Origin: Neurospora tetrasperma FGSC 2508
Lineage: Eukaryota > Ascomycota > Sordariomycetes > Sordariales > Sordariaceae
Assembly: GCF_000213175.1 (NCBI RefSeq)
Contig: NW_009799179.1
Span: 7,892,059-7,956,058, forward strand
Direction: 5' to 3'
Length of the DNA: 64,000 nucleotides
Under the pieces are notes generated by a model. The model made no database searches. It was not told the DNA's origin and was given only the letters and a program-made list of their open reading frames with translations. Shown here one piece after another: positions 48,901 through 61,362 of the stretch. The position numbers and the translations under genes are program-made. The stretch's first letter is position 1; each line of letters begins with the position of its first letter.

Positions 48901-50176
48901 AGGATGGAGAGGATGTACCGGCGTGGGTTAGCAAGCATCGTCTCCTTGCAAGTAACCTGGCGGAAGGTAATGTGCGGGAGGATGACATCGCCCTTGCTGT
49001 CGAGGCAGGGGTCGTTGAGATTCTGGAACTGATGGAAGGCAATTCCATTGCCCGCAACCAGGACGTCGTGGGACCTGGGAGTGTCAGTGTACCTATTTTC
49101 TAAACGAGGAAAAGGGGGATATCACTTACCCCCAGGAGTTGAAAGAGGTCCATATGGCTGACGGGCTGCTGATTTTCTCAGTGTTGAGCGGGATCAGGCC
49201 AAAGGCTTCATTGCGTGCATCATTGAGCGTCAGAACGTGGCACCGGCGCTCAACGTCGGCCTTTTGGCTTGGGGCATCGTGCAGTAAGGTGAGTCCGGCG
49301 CGCTTCTTGGCTCCCTTGGAGGCACTCCCAACAATGACAGGTTGCATGTCGACGATGGAGTAGGACTGGGCGCCAAAGGAGATAATCGTCCATGGCGCAG
49401 AAGCTGACTGGCTGGGATTGATAGCATAGGTCGAGGCCAAGTGTGTCTCTGTAGTCCTTGTTGCCGCGAAGATGGTGAAAGCGGGCGATCCAGGCACAGC
49501 ATCTGGGTTAACAACGTTGACCAGTTTGGTAATGACGCGAGGCCCCAGGTTGTTCTGGATGGGCTTCCACTTGAGATCTGAGGCCGTAAAACCCGCCAAC
49601 TGTCCGTCGGTAATTTGGGCATTCGGTTGCTTGATGCTCGCCCAGAAGACTTGGTGTGTTTCCTCGGATCCCCCTGGCGTGTATCTGACAGATGCTGAAA
49701 AGTGAAGATCCTGCTTGATTTCAAGCACGTCAAAGGCCGTGACAGAAACAGAGGCGTTCTCGGCGACCGGAGTGATGTCCAGTAACTGCCATGGGTGAGA
49801 TGCTTTCTAGACGTGAAAGATACAATATAGGCGCTGCCGTTCAGTCAGAAAGTGAATTCTAGGAGGACTAGGGAAAAGTATCAAGGCCGGTTAAGTTACT
49901 TACGCCGTCCGATCCAACAGAAAACACCATGGGCCGCCCGTTGGCATCGTGAACAATGTTCAACGAACTGTTGTCTCCCTTCTGGGTCCGGAACAGAGAC
50001 GTCGTAATACTGGAAGTGACCAGCTCCGATGCCGACTCAACGACAATGGTGTCTGTCTCGTGTTTTCCGAGGACAACGCTGTCTCCATCCAAGGTCTCGA
50101 TGTCGATAACCGGAAACGGCACGTGAGTTTGGAGGATAGTGGGCTCAGCCAGTTGGGTTTGTTTCATGGGTGCCAT
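45983..50176 (-). CDS. large protein of unknown function with beta-rich N half and hydrophobic C end
   Basis: Six exons, 49904-50176, 49130-49806, 47775-49074, 46563-47720, 46095-46497 and 45983-46020, give 1282 aa with all phases agreeing. The last intron (donor GTCTGT, GCTGAC branch, CTTTTAG) is likely. If it is not used, the protein ends IPLFDFWMRSFC at 46042. I do not recognise the family. Residues 1-650 are rich in short beta-like strands with repeated contexts such as GRPMVFSVGSDG, IFAATRTTETHLAS and ELYLIEGERDATNFG, suggesting a propeller. An Ig-like segment follows (VTTITLLSKATGDPVPEGYPV). Then comes a 90-residue amphipathic helical stretch (EKAVDVAVEYIGDALEF onward) and Gly/Ala-rich hydrophobic segments near the C terminus that could insert in membranes. 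There is no signal peptide. It is divergent from the next gene, 1.33 kb away. Confidence 0.72.
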
Positions 50177-51510
50177 GTTGAGTGCTCAAATCTCGAAACA
50201 GTGTAGGATATGAGAATGAAATGATGAGGAGTTCCTGGGAATAGGGAGGAGAGCGGCTCTATATATCTATCTCGTGTCAGATTCTCAGAGAGCCGGCCCT
50301 CTCGATTCCATACTGGCTGGTGCCGGATCTCACACCCCAGGACGCGCAGCTGGGCATCTTGCCTCCCATCTTCCCTCAGGGACGTAAAGGTAGCATGCTG
50401 GAGGACAAAAGAACCGAAGAAGGGCGTAAGGAGGCGAGACCGCTGCTAAGCTTCGGATGTTGACGAATAAACGCTGCTCATACCCTCAGATTCTGTCAGC
50501 TCAGCCATGACAAACTATTGTCACTCTATTGAACCATCCAGCTCGAACCATCAAGGCCTTTCAGCGCAGCCGACGAAAACAAAAAGGTCGGTCTATTGAC
50601 TCCAGCTCGCCCACAGCAGAATATCAATACCCAGTTGGGCAATCCCCGCATCGATTGCTGCAATCACCGGGCGGTCCGTATGACCAAACTCGCATCCATT
50701 CTGGCAGCAGACAAGAAGGGTACTTTGACGCCGTTCCCCATCACGGGCTTCACTATGTGTGCTTTGATTCCGCCGTTGCTTCGTTGTTCTGGACTGATCT
50801 AGACTCCAGCCGAAACGGCGACGCCCCCGTCTCTCGTCGGGCTGTCTAAGACATGCGGATGAGGCTGGAAAGCCATGCAACGATCATGGAATAGGCCAAA
50901 TCTCCAATCCTTCAAGTATTGTTAAACCATATCGGTGTCTGAACGTCGTGTTCGAGACGTGTCACCTCGTCAACTGACAGATAATGCATGAGCTGAATGA
51001 CTAGCACGAAGCTGAAGTGCAGAAGGGGATCGGTCTCGCCAAGAGGCCCCATGCACTATCGGATCTAGTTCCCTTTTTCGTCGTCAGCCCCATAAAGATG
51101 TTCTAGATCATCAGATGCAAGCAAATCTTCGGCATTGGTCTCATCCCGTTACTGGTGATTTACATCACGCTGCGCTAATGCTTTTTTGTGCTTCAGCAGC
51201 AATATTCCCACATACTGCGCCACAGTCACGGCTAGTGCTGTGATTCCAAGTGCGGCTCCCATGGGCTTCTGAGAAGAGCTGAGGAGGCCAACGGCCGGCC
51301 TTCGAATCGCTCCCTCCCAGCTCCCGCCAACACATTTTGACATAGGTCGACTTAAGAGCAGATCTCCAAGTCCTGTCGTGCTTATTAAAGGGTGCCAGTC
51401 TTCAGTTATCCGCTTCTTCATTCAGCATCCCTTCTCAGTTCTTTCAAGCACCCTTCACCACAACCCAACTTGACAATCCAACTTTTCGTCTGCTGCCCAC
51501 CAGATCCAAC
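50177..51510. promoter_or_regulatory. divergent promoter of two unknown genes
   Basis: A 1.33-kb interval between divergent start codons. Open frames here are not convincing. Shared regulation is inference. Confidence 0.45.
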
Positions 51511-53016
51511 ATGGCACCACGCAGTTCGGACCCTGACACCCTTAAGGGATATGACATGGTAATCACTGTGTCTCAGGATGCCATCAACAAGCAGTTCCAG
51601 GAACTTTACGACAGAGAAATTCCAAGCGCCTTGATGCCTGACCCTGAGGACCTTGAGGGCTTTGAGACACTTCCAGCGGCCAAGCACTACATCAACCACC
51701 AAGTCAAGATCAATCCCCAGACATTGATCGAGTGGGATACGCCGGGCTTTGAGGACATTCGGCCCGAAGTGCGTCCTAACGATGGCCTGTTCTTTCTCGA
51801 AAGCGACAAGTGGATTGAAGGCGAGATCGATGCGCCCTTTGTCACTTTTGGCGAGGAGGAGGGGAACTATCGTTGCGTGCGAGTCAACTTGAGATTCAAG
51901 TCCGGAAAGCTCCACTACTCAATCAATGGCCACCAGGTCAAGGCCGATCTTGGTGGCAGCACCCTGAGCTGGCTTACCGATCTATCTCACAAGGAGGTCG
52001 GAAACGTGATGCAAAGTAAGTTCCAGTCGGAAACAAGAAAACCAATGGCGTACTGAACCGTCCAGATAGACATTGTGGCCTTGTCGAAAAAGCGCGAGAG
52101 TCACACCCTTGTTGCCCAGCCTGTACTCGACAAGTTCCAGGAAGTCAGCGAGCAGAACTACACAGTTACCGCCCTCTTCTGTCTCTTCCAAAGCACCAAA
52201 GTCGTCAACAGCTTCAAGTTCATTGACTTCAAGGGCGTCAACAAAACGCAGACCGCAGCCTCAAATGAAGCTGCTAACTTGCTGTCTTCCTACTTTCAGG
52301 CGTTGACTGAGAGATCCCAGATCGCGTCGACGCCCAATAATCCCTTCGTCCTCGGATACGGCCTCACCCAGGAGCTTGCGGCTCAGACGGCCGAGCAGAA
52401 GGCCAGGGCAGAGAACGTCCCCTACCTGGTCCCGAAACGGTTCGATCTTTCGGTGACGAAAGGGGATGGCGACTACTCAAAGGGCGTCATCAACTACTGT
52501 ATCCTCACTCGCAGACCCAGCGGTGTCTCGGAGAGCAACATCAGCATTAAGGAGGATCCCGGCGCGGGATTTTGGCAGAATGGAAACACGCCTTTCAAGC
52601 GCGTCCGAGCCGATGGCATGTCGAGTGGTGCAGATGGCGTTATGGCCTTTTCTCGGGGCATCTTTCGTGACTTCTGGCTGAAGGAGCAGTTTCTGAAGTA
52701 TTTCAAGGTCAACACGACCGAGCTTGCTGAGATTTTGATTCCGGAAGGCGACAATGTGGCGAGAGAGACATGGGGTCGAGGTCTCTGGAAGAATGATGAG
52801 ACCATCAGCGTCGATGGTACCACGAAGCTTACCCTGAAACAGGAATTTGCGTTCAACGAAATGCGGTGCCATGAAATGGACGTGGACCGTATGATTCAGA
52901 CCGAAGAGCTGAGCACTTTCCTCAAGGTGGTTTTGCAGGCTTCAAAGGCGATTCCGGGGATGGAGCTGAAGTACAACCAGAGGCGGCTGGCCAACGGCGA
53001 GGCACCTGTCCTTTGA
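51511..53016 (+). CDS. beta-rich protein of unknown function, possibly TULIP/P47-like
   Basis: Exons 51511-52015 and 52070-53016 give 483 aa, joined as GNVMQN|IVALSKK across a 54-bp intron with acceptor ATAG. There is no signal peptide or membrane segment. It begins with LKGYDMVITVSQDAINKQF, which resembles the opening strand and helix of bacterial P47/OrfX TULIP-fold lipid-binding proteins (hydrophobic alternation and an Asn before a helix). This is pattern resemblance only. Alternating beta-strand patterns continue (CVRVNLRFKSGKLHYSING, TKLTLKQEFAFNEMRC). The frame stops at 53016 after GEAPVL, but protein-like sequence resumes at 53053 in another phase, so this is probably the N-terminal two-thirds of one protein. 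Confidence 0.65.
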
Positions 53017-53052
53017 ATTAGCTCTCTTCCCAATATGCTGACAATTTGACAG

Positions 53053-53875
53053 GAGTTGCCGAGGCCATCTTAACGTACACTAGTGACGTGCAGCAGAACC
53101 CTGCCATCGATAAAGCGTCGGATCAACAACGCAGGTTGAAGTTTGATATTGAATTGAAATCGCTGGTGTCCATAACACAGCAGGCATCTGGCATCTGCAA
53201 TATCAACCGCCTTGCTGAGGACAGTGAGTAGTTTTGCTTCTTTGAACGCGCAGGACTCTGGCTTACCCATGGATGGCAGAAAAACGACTCCTCAAATGGG
53301 TTGCTCTGCCGCCAACTATTATCGTCGATATCCTGAATGATCGCGATTACTTCGAGCGCGTCTTCTCCGAATGGCGCGACGCGCGGCGTGCCGACGTTCA
53401 GATCACCACCCGTGCCGGATTTGACATGCACCCTGCTGGCGACACCTGGAAGCTCAACCTCATCAAGGACAAACCACGCACAACAATCCCTTTGGGCGAC
53501 GAGGAGTTGCCGCGACAGACGATTGGCCCAGAGACGTATAGCACCTTTGAGAACATCGGTGGTGTTGAGAAGATGAGGAACTTGAATGAACGCAGCAAGG
53601 AAGATGGCGTCATTGTCGAGCTGTCCAACCACGAGATGTTCAAAGAGTTCGGCACGCCGAAGGGCATGGATGGGTTCGCAAAGCCAGCCCATCAGTGGGC
53701 TTCTGGCTTTGAGAGCAGCCTCGAGGCCAGCATGGCGGCGCTTGCGAGCAGTCTCCAGACGAAGCTCATCCTACCGGCGGGCAACGTGTTCGAGTTCAAA
53801 TCGCTGAACACGGACTCAGAGGGTCATGTGTACTCGTTGATTACGTACAAGAAGGCCAAGGTGTCGCAGACCTGA
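53053..53875 (+). CDS. probable C-terminal continuation of the preceding gene
   Basis: Segments 53053-53223 and 53280-53875 are joined by a GTGAGT...GGCAG intron (LAED|KKRLLKWVALPP) and encode about 255 residues of well-formed beta-rich protein (FDIELKSLVSITQQASGIC, ELKSL). There is no ATG to start it independently. It can be fused in frame to the preceding exon only by a weak pair of sites, donor GTCCTT at 53008 and acceptor GAG ending at 53063. The better acceptor (GACAG at 53052, preceded by GCTGAC) gives the wrong phase. Either the splice is unusual or this allele carries a frameshift. It ends YSLITYKKAKVSQT. Confidence 0.55.
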
Positions 53876-56505
53876 GCAACTTGGGAGGTGATGACCTGAT
53901 GGGGGTGGAGGAACCTAGAAGGAGGCCTGTGATCGTTTGTGTGGGTGTGTAGTGAAGTACAGTAGAATCCCCTGCAACTGCATCCTCCAGGTACTGCATA
54001 TACGCTAGTTAGTGCATAGGATTTTGCTGGCTGAATTAATTTCCAGCTACAACTGCATAACTGCATACTGCATACTGATCTCGGACAATTTTTGGTGCGT
54101 ATGCACTTACAAATTCGGTCTTGAGTAGAGAAATTTATAGTACGGGGTCGGATTTTAGTATCTCGGCCACTAACCGATTGCCCATTTGAGCCTAGCGCTA
54201 TTTCAGGAACTGCATATCCGCCATTTAGTGCATAAGTTTTCTGGTGCAGGATTACATGCAAAATCAGGGGGCGATACTGTAGGTAGTCAATATTAGTTGT
54301 AGTGACCGACATCGGTACCTTACCTTAGGGTTGGGCGCTAGACTAGGTCCCACTGTCCGTCGAGTCTTATTTGTTAGTGCAATCGGGGCATTTCCATAGA
54401 CCCAAAACCTCAGTACCGTATCATGCATCTCGCAAAGCTGCCTACGGCCCACCGCTTTGAGAATGACTGGGTCTAAGCGGTGCGGGTTTGCCGCGAACTA
54501 CTTGTAGGCGTGGTTGATGTGGCCCCGGAGGACTGAATCCAGATCCCCATATGTCAATAGATCCAACTAGTGGCATCGGAAGCGCTAACCGTTCTGGACA
54601 GATGCATTCTATTGGAAATCTAAAAGAGCGTTGAGGCTGACAAGTAACCAGCTGAACGGTGGGATTTTGAGGGCGAGGGTGACATTGACGATGTGAGCTG
54701 AAGGATGCAAAACCCGAAACGCCTATCGGCCAAAACGAAGCTGAAGGATATGTGCCCCATCATGGCTGGCTGATGATCTGATATCTCGAGACATGGCCTA
54801 GGATGATCTCGTAGGTTGGTGGTCTCGCGTGGGCATATGTTATTGATATATCGGGGTAAGGACGGCGAATCTAAGGAAGTCGTCGCGTCGGACCTTTTGC
54901 AGAAACGACAGCGAGGAAAACATTCCCGATCATCCCACCTGTTAGCACGCAAGTGTTCCACTTCCCAGTTTCCAAACCTACACGAATGGCTTCAGCCAAG
55001 CTTCATGAAACTCTACTAATACACTATTCCCTTTGAAGTTTGACTTGTTGTTAGTTCTTCCTACACCGAAGGAATGATATGATCACCTTGTTTAGCTGAT
55101 GCCATCTCGATCACCTCACCGCACTCAAAGCGGCCTAGGACTTGGAGAAGAAGGCGAACTTCACACTAGAAGTGATAAAACCCAGTCACTACCAGTGCTA
55201 GATTTGGTGTTGATCGACGACACCAGCGGGGTTTTGACATATGCATGGAGTTCGGTTCCTCGCAATCCAAACCCTGATTGTCAAATGTAAAGGGGTGATT
55301 CGGATCACGCACCCTCACAATACTTCAACGATTTCTAATTCACCTTCCTTCTATATCTGGACTTGACTACGTTGAATAGTGCAATGAAACTCCTGAGTCT
55401 TCGGAAAACGGTTAGCGGCCGTTCTTGAAAAGATTCAACGAGAAAAAAGTCGGCGTGTGATGACCACTTTCAGTTAAACCCGTCTCACTTTCAAAGAAGA
55501 TGCGTCCTTCAAAAATCTACAGTGACAAGGTTGATAAGATCCAGGCCTTGGTTATCGACCGAGCAAAATATCATCGGTATCGATAGATGGTTGATGATAC
55601 TATACCGTGTAATGACGTTGATGGCCAACTCTCTCCACCATGGCGCTGTGGGATATGGTTATTTGAGGCTTGACTACTCTCCAAGGAATCTCTGGCTCTG
55701 GAGTATAGCGTTGAGGTAGCTTAGACGTCAAAGTAGCTGGCTTGATTCCAGGAAGAACTGTTTTGGTAGGAGATATCATCATCCTACCTATCTGTGAAGC
55801 CAATCGGCGTGGTGCCGTGTCATGTCGTGCATCCGGAAGAGTCTAACCAGGGGCTGTGCCACCTACCACCTCGCTTGGGTGAGCATAAACCCCCCGTACC
55901 AACCATCCACTACCAAGAAACGGCGGGTTTGCAATGCTTCGAACCAAGGAAGGAGGAGCTGTATACCTAGGTAATAAATATAGTGAAGGGAAGTAGTCGC
56001 ACTATCCCGTGTTTAATATCATCCACACAATGAGTTATGTTTCTGTCAGCAGTTGTTCCTTCCCTGGATGGGCAGTCGAAAGGTATCTAAGCAGCGATGG
56101 ACAGGAAATCGGGAATTGAAAAAGAGCGACAGTAGGTAGGTGTCAGTGATCTTCAATCCCCCTTATTCAGTCATTTGATCGTGCCAATGATCAAAGGACG
56201 ATCTAAAATCGAAACCACAAAGCATCGCCCTTGTCTCCCAGAGTTGGGCGGTGGGGAAAACATGATTTCCATAGAAGGACAAGAGTCCTCGTAGTGAGAC
56301 ATTGCAATTCATTTAGGATGCTCACACAAAGACGGAGCGGACTGAATTGAGTAGGTACCTAAGTAATGTCTAATCCCACACTCCCACTGCTGGCTTTCTC
56401 GTGTATTTTCATTCGCCATTGTAATTCCCTGAACAAGTGATGAAGACAGAGAAACCTGTCGAGTCTATGTATGCCAAGGTAGTCAAGGAAGAAACCAGAC
56501 ACCAC
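53876..56505. other. 2.6-kb intergenic with an imperfect direct repeat
   Basis: No gene can be supported. It carries the TGCATA-rich direct repeats described separately and the 3' flank of the aldo-keto reductase gene. Confidence 0.55.
53988..54245. repeat. imperfect direct repeat with TGCATA motifs
   Basis: About 43 bp at 53988-54030 (CAGGTACTGCATATACGC...TAGTGCATAGGATTTTGCTGG) recurs at 54204-54245 (CAGGAACTGCATATCCGC...TAGTGCATAAGTTTTCTGG), about 80 percent identical by eye. The spacer has extra ACTGCATA copies. It could be a worn non-autonomous element. Confidence 0.6.
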
Positions 56506-57557
56506 TCAGCCGTCAATAGGAACAGCATCAGGGTACCTCCTCCCGGCAATCTCAAACTTTTTCAACGTCTCATCAATCTTCTTCAAGTCTTCGCTAGTCA
56601 ACTCGATATCGACGTTATTCTCCTTGACCCTCTCCGCGGTAGTCGCACCAGGGATCGGGATAACCGTCGGGTAACCAGGCTTCTTGCTCAGTGACTTGAC
56701 CCAGTTGATGGCCAGCTGCGCGGGCGTGTATCCCTTCTTGTTGGCCAACTCGTTCAGCTCGCTAACGAGCTGGATGTTCAAGTGGAAGTTCTCCGGGTAG
56801 AAGCGAGGATAATGCCTCCGGAAGTCGTCCGCGGCCAGATCGTCAAGCGTCTTGATCTGACCTGTGAGCATGCCCTGGCCGATGGGCGAGTAAGCAATCA
56901 ACGGGATGCCAAACTCGGCGCAAGCCTCGGCCACGCCGTTCTCAAGCGTGTGCGTCGCCCAAAGGGAGATCTCAACTTCCACCGCAGCGATCTTGGTGAT
57001 CTTGACTGCCTTGCGGATCGTCGCGGCCGAAACCTCGGAGAGACCAATGCCGCCAATGATGCCCTTGCTGACGTACTCGTCCTCGAGGTACTTGAGCGTC
57101 TCCTCGAGCGGCACCTTGGGGTCGATGCGGGCGGGCTCAAAGATGTCGATCTTGTGGGTGCCGTCCAGGTCGGCGAGACAGGCGTCGATGGAGCGCTTGA
57201 GTCCCGCAGGCGAGCAGTCGGGGATCATCTGCGGGAAGAGAAAGGCGCCCTTGACGGAGAGGACAACCTTCTCGGCGTCTTCGGGGTACTGCTTGAAGTA
57301 GGCAGCCAGAAGCTTTTGCGTGTTCCAGTCAGGCGAGCCGTAGAATTCACCGGCGTTCCAGAAGTTGGCGCCGGACTCAAGGGCGGCGCGCATGGCCTTG
57401 AAGGCTTGCTCTTTGGGGGTGGGAGGGTTCTTGGTGCAGAAGCCTGGGGGTGCGTTAGTTTGACTTGATTATCTCGGCAGGGACTGTAAAGGTGGGGTCA
57501 CGTACCCATGAGGCCGTAGCCAGTGGGACCAACTTGCTTTCCGACGAGCTGAGGCAT
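56506..57557 (-). CDS. aldo-keto reductase, pyridoxal reductase type
   Basis: Exons 57506-57557 and 56506-57443 give 329 aa. The 62-bp GTACGT...CCAG intron rejoins MPQLVGKQVGPTGYGLMG|FCTKNPPTP. The barrel begins NFWNAGEFYG. The catalytic Tyr is present, and the usual Asp region reads NAG as in fungal pyridoxal reductases. LSVKGAF supplies the catalytic Lys, and FEPARIDP replaces the usual HxxDP active-site strand. IPIPGATTAERVKEN is the C-terminal NADPH-binding segment. Family members reduce pyridoxal to pyridoxine in vitamin B6 salvage with NADPH in the cytosol; other aldehydes are possible. A role in reducing the salicylaldehyde product is conceivable but unsupported, as it lies 16 kb beyond the cluster. 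Confidence 0.85.
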
Positions 57558-59139
57558 GGTTGCGATGTTGGTTGTTTGTGAGGACAAGTAATGCTCCTGA
57601 GAGTCAAAGTGGGCTTTGAGGTCGAAGTAGGTTGAGCTGATGAAGTCGAGTGAAGTCTTGTGATACTGATGCTGATGATGAGTGAGATGAGGATGGGGAT
57701 AAGAAGTCCTTGTGTCTCTTGGGGTGGCCTGATTTATATCTGCGGCGTGGAGGACTTGTGGTCATGAAATTTGAGGGATCAAGGTAGACGGAACTTTACA
57801 AACCCAGTGTCAGACTTGATACCGAATTCGGACGTGTGTTGTTTGGTTTCTATTGCAGCATAGGATTCCTCATGTGCTCCTGGCGGATTCTGCAGCATGC
57901 AGGCCTCAAAAGAAGCGGAAGGGACCACTTGGTCCATGGCGACTGGAGATAACGCGCGTATGTTGAGTCCAGCCTTGGGTCCGTTGGTTACCAATCTCTC
58001 GGGATGGAGAAACAAACAAAAAAGCTTGATAATAGTTGAAGTGTTCTAAGTAGTTGGAAGAAGCTTTGCCACTATGTGAAATATCGTCAGTTTAGTCGTC
58101 AGCTATCGCTGTGCTGCTTTCGTTTTGGAAGCCCATTGAGAGCTTTGTCCGAATCGGGAAACTGTTCTGTGATTGGTCAAATGCTCGGGTTCGTCATGAA
58201 TTCCAGAGCGACGGAGTGACGGAGTGACAGTCGCGCCATTGGCGGCCGCTCCGAGCGAATGAATGTAGGTTGGTCTTGACTGTTACCTTACCCTCGCTTA
58301 CCTAACAATCTTCGAAGCCTTGAAGGGCTGATCCAACCCCGCGGATGCCTTTGTCATCAGCGGTGAATTGCTCGTACGTACCTGTTCGGAATGTCCACTG
58401 CGGTGTCCGGGAGCGCGCGGGATCTCGTCGTCGTCGTCAGAACTCTGATGAGGGACGGACAGGGAGTCCATGTACATCATACTTGATTGGCCGGTTGCAA
58501 TTTAAGGTACAAAGTGTGGAACTTTTGCTGTGGAGCTGCCTAACGCATCCCTAAATGCGGTGGAGCTTGGGGTAGGCCCAGCTGTTTAAGTGCATATCCC
58601 TACCGAGTATTCATCAATCAGGAGAACAAGGTGATTCAAAGACAGCCACAGTGTCGTGCCGCTCTGTGCCATTGGCCAAAGTCACACGTTCATCTCCTAT
58701 GCCCGGCACTTGTTAACGGGAGATTTGTCAGTCAGTTTCCCATGGCTGAAAGCTTGCAAAAGGTCCTCGCACCAGCCCAAGGCTGAAGAAGCGAAGCCAC
58801 AAGTCCCTACCACACTGCTCTGCCCGCTTCTTGGTACCCAGCTGGGAGGGCTCGCTCTCCTTTGTCTCAAGACAAGACATATCGGTTTCCTTTCCGACGA
58901 GGCCGGTGAACCATCCTTCTGTCTGCACATTTACATGTTCTGGAATCCGTACACTCGCATACATTACACCCTCTTCTGCGCGCCATCAATGTAACGGACT
59001 GCAGAATCCCCTTATCATTCTGATTCATCTTACTCCTTCAACCTCACCTTTTTTTCTTCTTCTGAATCCTACGATTCCTCTCTGATATTGACGATCCTGA
59101 CCGTTGAGCAACCTTCACTCATACAAAACACATTTCACA
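57558..59139. other. divergent intergenic, 1.6 kb
   Basis: Promoter sides of the aldo-keto reductase and the transcription-factor-like gene. No gene is seen. Confidence 0.55.
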
Positions 59140-61362
59140 ATGGGCAAGGGGTTCCAGTTCATAGACTCGACCAAGACCGATAGGGTCACCAGGAGACTGG
59201 TTCGAAGTCACGCCATGAAGGGCAAGAATGTCGGCAAGGTGCTTCACCGTCGATCAAGGCTTGAGTTAGATCTACATGCACCCCGGCCGTCCAAGAAAGC
59301 ATGCACATCCACTGCCTGTAACCTTCTCCCCCAGCAGGGACAGCAACCCACCAGCGCCAGCACCAGCACTGGCAGACCGAGTAGCACCAAGAGTAGGAGC
59401 AAGAGTCCAGAGGAAACCCCTAGTCCTAGTGACGGCTCAAGCTCCACGGGAAGCAGTAGCTGTAGCTACATCACCACTCCAGCTTCGAGTGTCACCGATC
59501 TTACCAGCACCGATTTCCTCTTCCTCGACGATCTGGACAACCTTGACTGGTTGGCCGACATCGAGAATCACGATCTTGATGGTTACATTGTGGATACCCT
59601 CACCTCTCCGCCGGTGGACATGTCGTTCCAAGGGCAGCAAGTACAACAGTCGTCGCTTATTCTCCAAGCACACACCCAGAAAGCGCTCAGCCCAACACTG
59701 GGAGCACGAGACAGCCTATTCACCCTTGCCTTCCCCGTTCAGGCAACCCCACAAAGTCAATATGTCATCAGCCAATGTACGTCCTGTTAGTGTATCCCTT
59801 CACCATGTCCCACACTTACTAACACTTACCCCTATCTAGTCTTTGGCATTGTCATTGATGCACTATATCCTCCCCAACTGGTCCGAGGTGCTGCGAAGGC
59901 TTATGATTATTGGATTGGCACTCTCTTCCAGGACAGGACCTGTAAGCCAAGCCTCTCTTCACTCCAGCTCATCACTCTCCCCTCCTTTCAGCAATACGAG
60001 TGAGAACCCTAACTAAGTGTTCCCCGCTAGCTTTCCATTGTGCCATAGCCCTAATGGCTGCCCTCAGTGACTTTTTCTTCGGTGATCAAGCCCTGACACC
60101 AGACGCCATCTACCATCTGAGCCAGGCCATCCACATGGTCAACCAGACTCTGGAGACTAACGGCGCCTTGTCCGAGTCCAACCTCGCCGTTGTCAACTTT
60201 CTTGTCATCCAAGAGCTGTTAAGAGACTCATTCAAGTCCAAGGCCGAAGTCCATTTAAAGGGTCTCCAAAGAATGCTAGAGCTACGTGGTGGGTTGAACT
60301 CGCTGGGGGAGGACAATCCTCTAGGTATCAAAATAAGCAAGTAAGTCGCCGGTCTGGCATGAATCCTGTTGATCCTCTCATCCTTCATCCTCTCCCTCCC
60401 AATCCTTCGTCATCTTGCTTAACCACCCAACAACAACAAGACCACTAACATCTCCTCTCCCACCTTACAGAACAGCAGTAGACTATGCCCTCCACCGCGG
60501 CACCCCCATCCCCGCCCCGTTCTACCGGGACCGCATGTCTTCCATCCGCGCCCGTCTACTTTCAGAAGGCTTCATCCTTTCTTCCCCTCCCTCCCCACTT
60601 TTCTCCTTCTTCTCTCCCCTCTCACCACCATCATCGTCATCATCCCTGTCGGGTCCCGGTAGCCTCTGCAGCGTCCAACAACAGATCCAAATCCATCCCT
60701 TCCTCTCGCAAATCCTCTCCGACGTCCTGTCCATCACCACCCTCCTCAACTCCCCGTTCCTCAACTTTCGGTTCGAGCCACACACCCTCCAAGAGTTTCT
60801 CGTGTCGGTGGGGTGTCGGTTAATTCGCTTTCGGCCACTATCTTATTACCAAACCCAAAACCCCAAGAAAGGAAAACGACCACCACCACCATCAACAGCA
60901 ACAACAACAACAACGCAAAAATCCCGTATAGAATCAGCCATCCACCTTGGTCTGATCGCTTTGACCACCACGCTCTTCCTGCAATTCGGCCGTCGTCGCT
61001 TCTTGCGCTACGAATTGGTAAAAGACTGCATGACCAAGTTGATATCCGAGTGGGATTACTGCTCATCATCATCATCATCATCATCTTCTTCTCCTGCAGA
61101 TAATGTCGAAAACCAAACCCTCCTCTGGCTCCTCCACATAGGCGGCATCTCGGTGCTAGCGGGGCCAGAAGAACAAAAGTGGTTGGCGCCCAAGGTGCAG
61201 GAGTTGGCGTGGGGGGTCATGGGGATCTTGGACTGGGAGGGATCGGGATCGGGGGGCGTCAAGGAGTGTTTGTTGCGGTTTCCTTGGGTTGATTCGTTGC
61301 ATAGTGAGCCGGGGAAGGCCATGTGGGATTCTTTGGGGGTTATGGGGATGGTGATTGTTTGA
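59140..61362 (+). CDS. fungal transcription-factor-like protein lacking a zinc cluster
   Basis: Exons 59140-59776, 59840-59941, 60031-60340 and 60471-61362 give 646 aa. The start MGKGFQFIDS was chosen because a frame to its left has no ATG. The opening FQFIDSTKTDRVTRRLVRSHAMKGKNVGK is a conserved basic block in fungal-specific regulators that lack the Cys6 binuclear cluster. An acidic/Ser-rich stretch follows (DFLFLDDLDNLDWLADIE, a possible activation segment). The C-terminal half (LYPPQLVRGAAKAYDYWIGTLF, then FHCAIALMAALSDFF, VHLKGLQRMLELRGG and LLWLLHIGGISVLAG) matches the helical middle domain of fungal transcription factors. Poly-Ser comes from a TCA microsatellite at 61063-61084. It is the only regulator-like gene in the window; control of the PKS cluster is possible but unproven. 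Confidence 0.82.
61063..61084. repeat. (TCA)n microsatellite inside coding sequence
   Basis: About seven TCA repeats encode a polyserine run in the transcription-factor-like protein. Length may vary between strains without breaking frame. Confidence 0.9.

Noticed and set aside
52889-53052. Alternative 164-bp intron with donor GTATGA to fix the frame break
   Set aside because: It is phase-compatible, but it would remove about 40 residues of well-formed amphipathic coding sequence.
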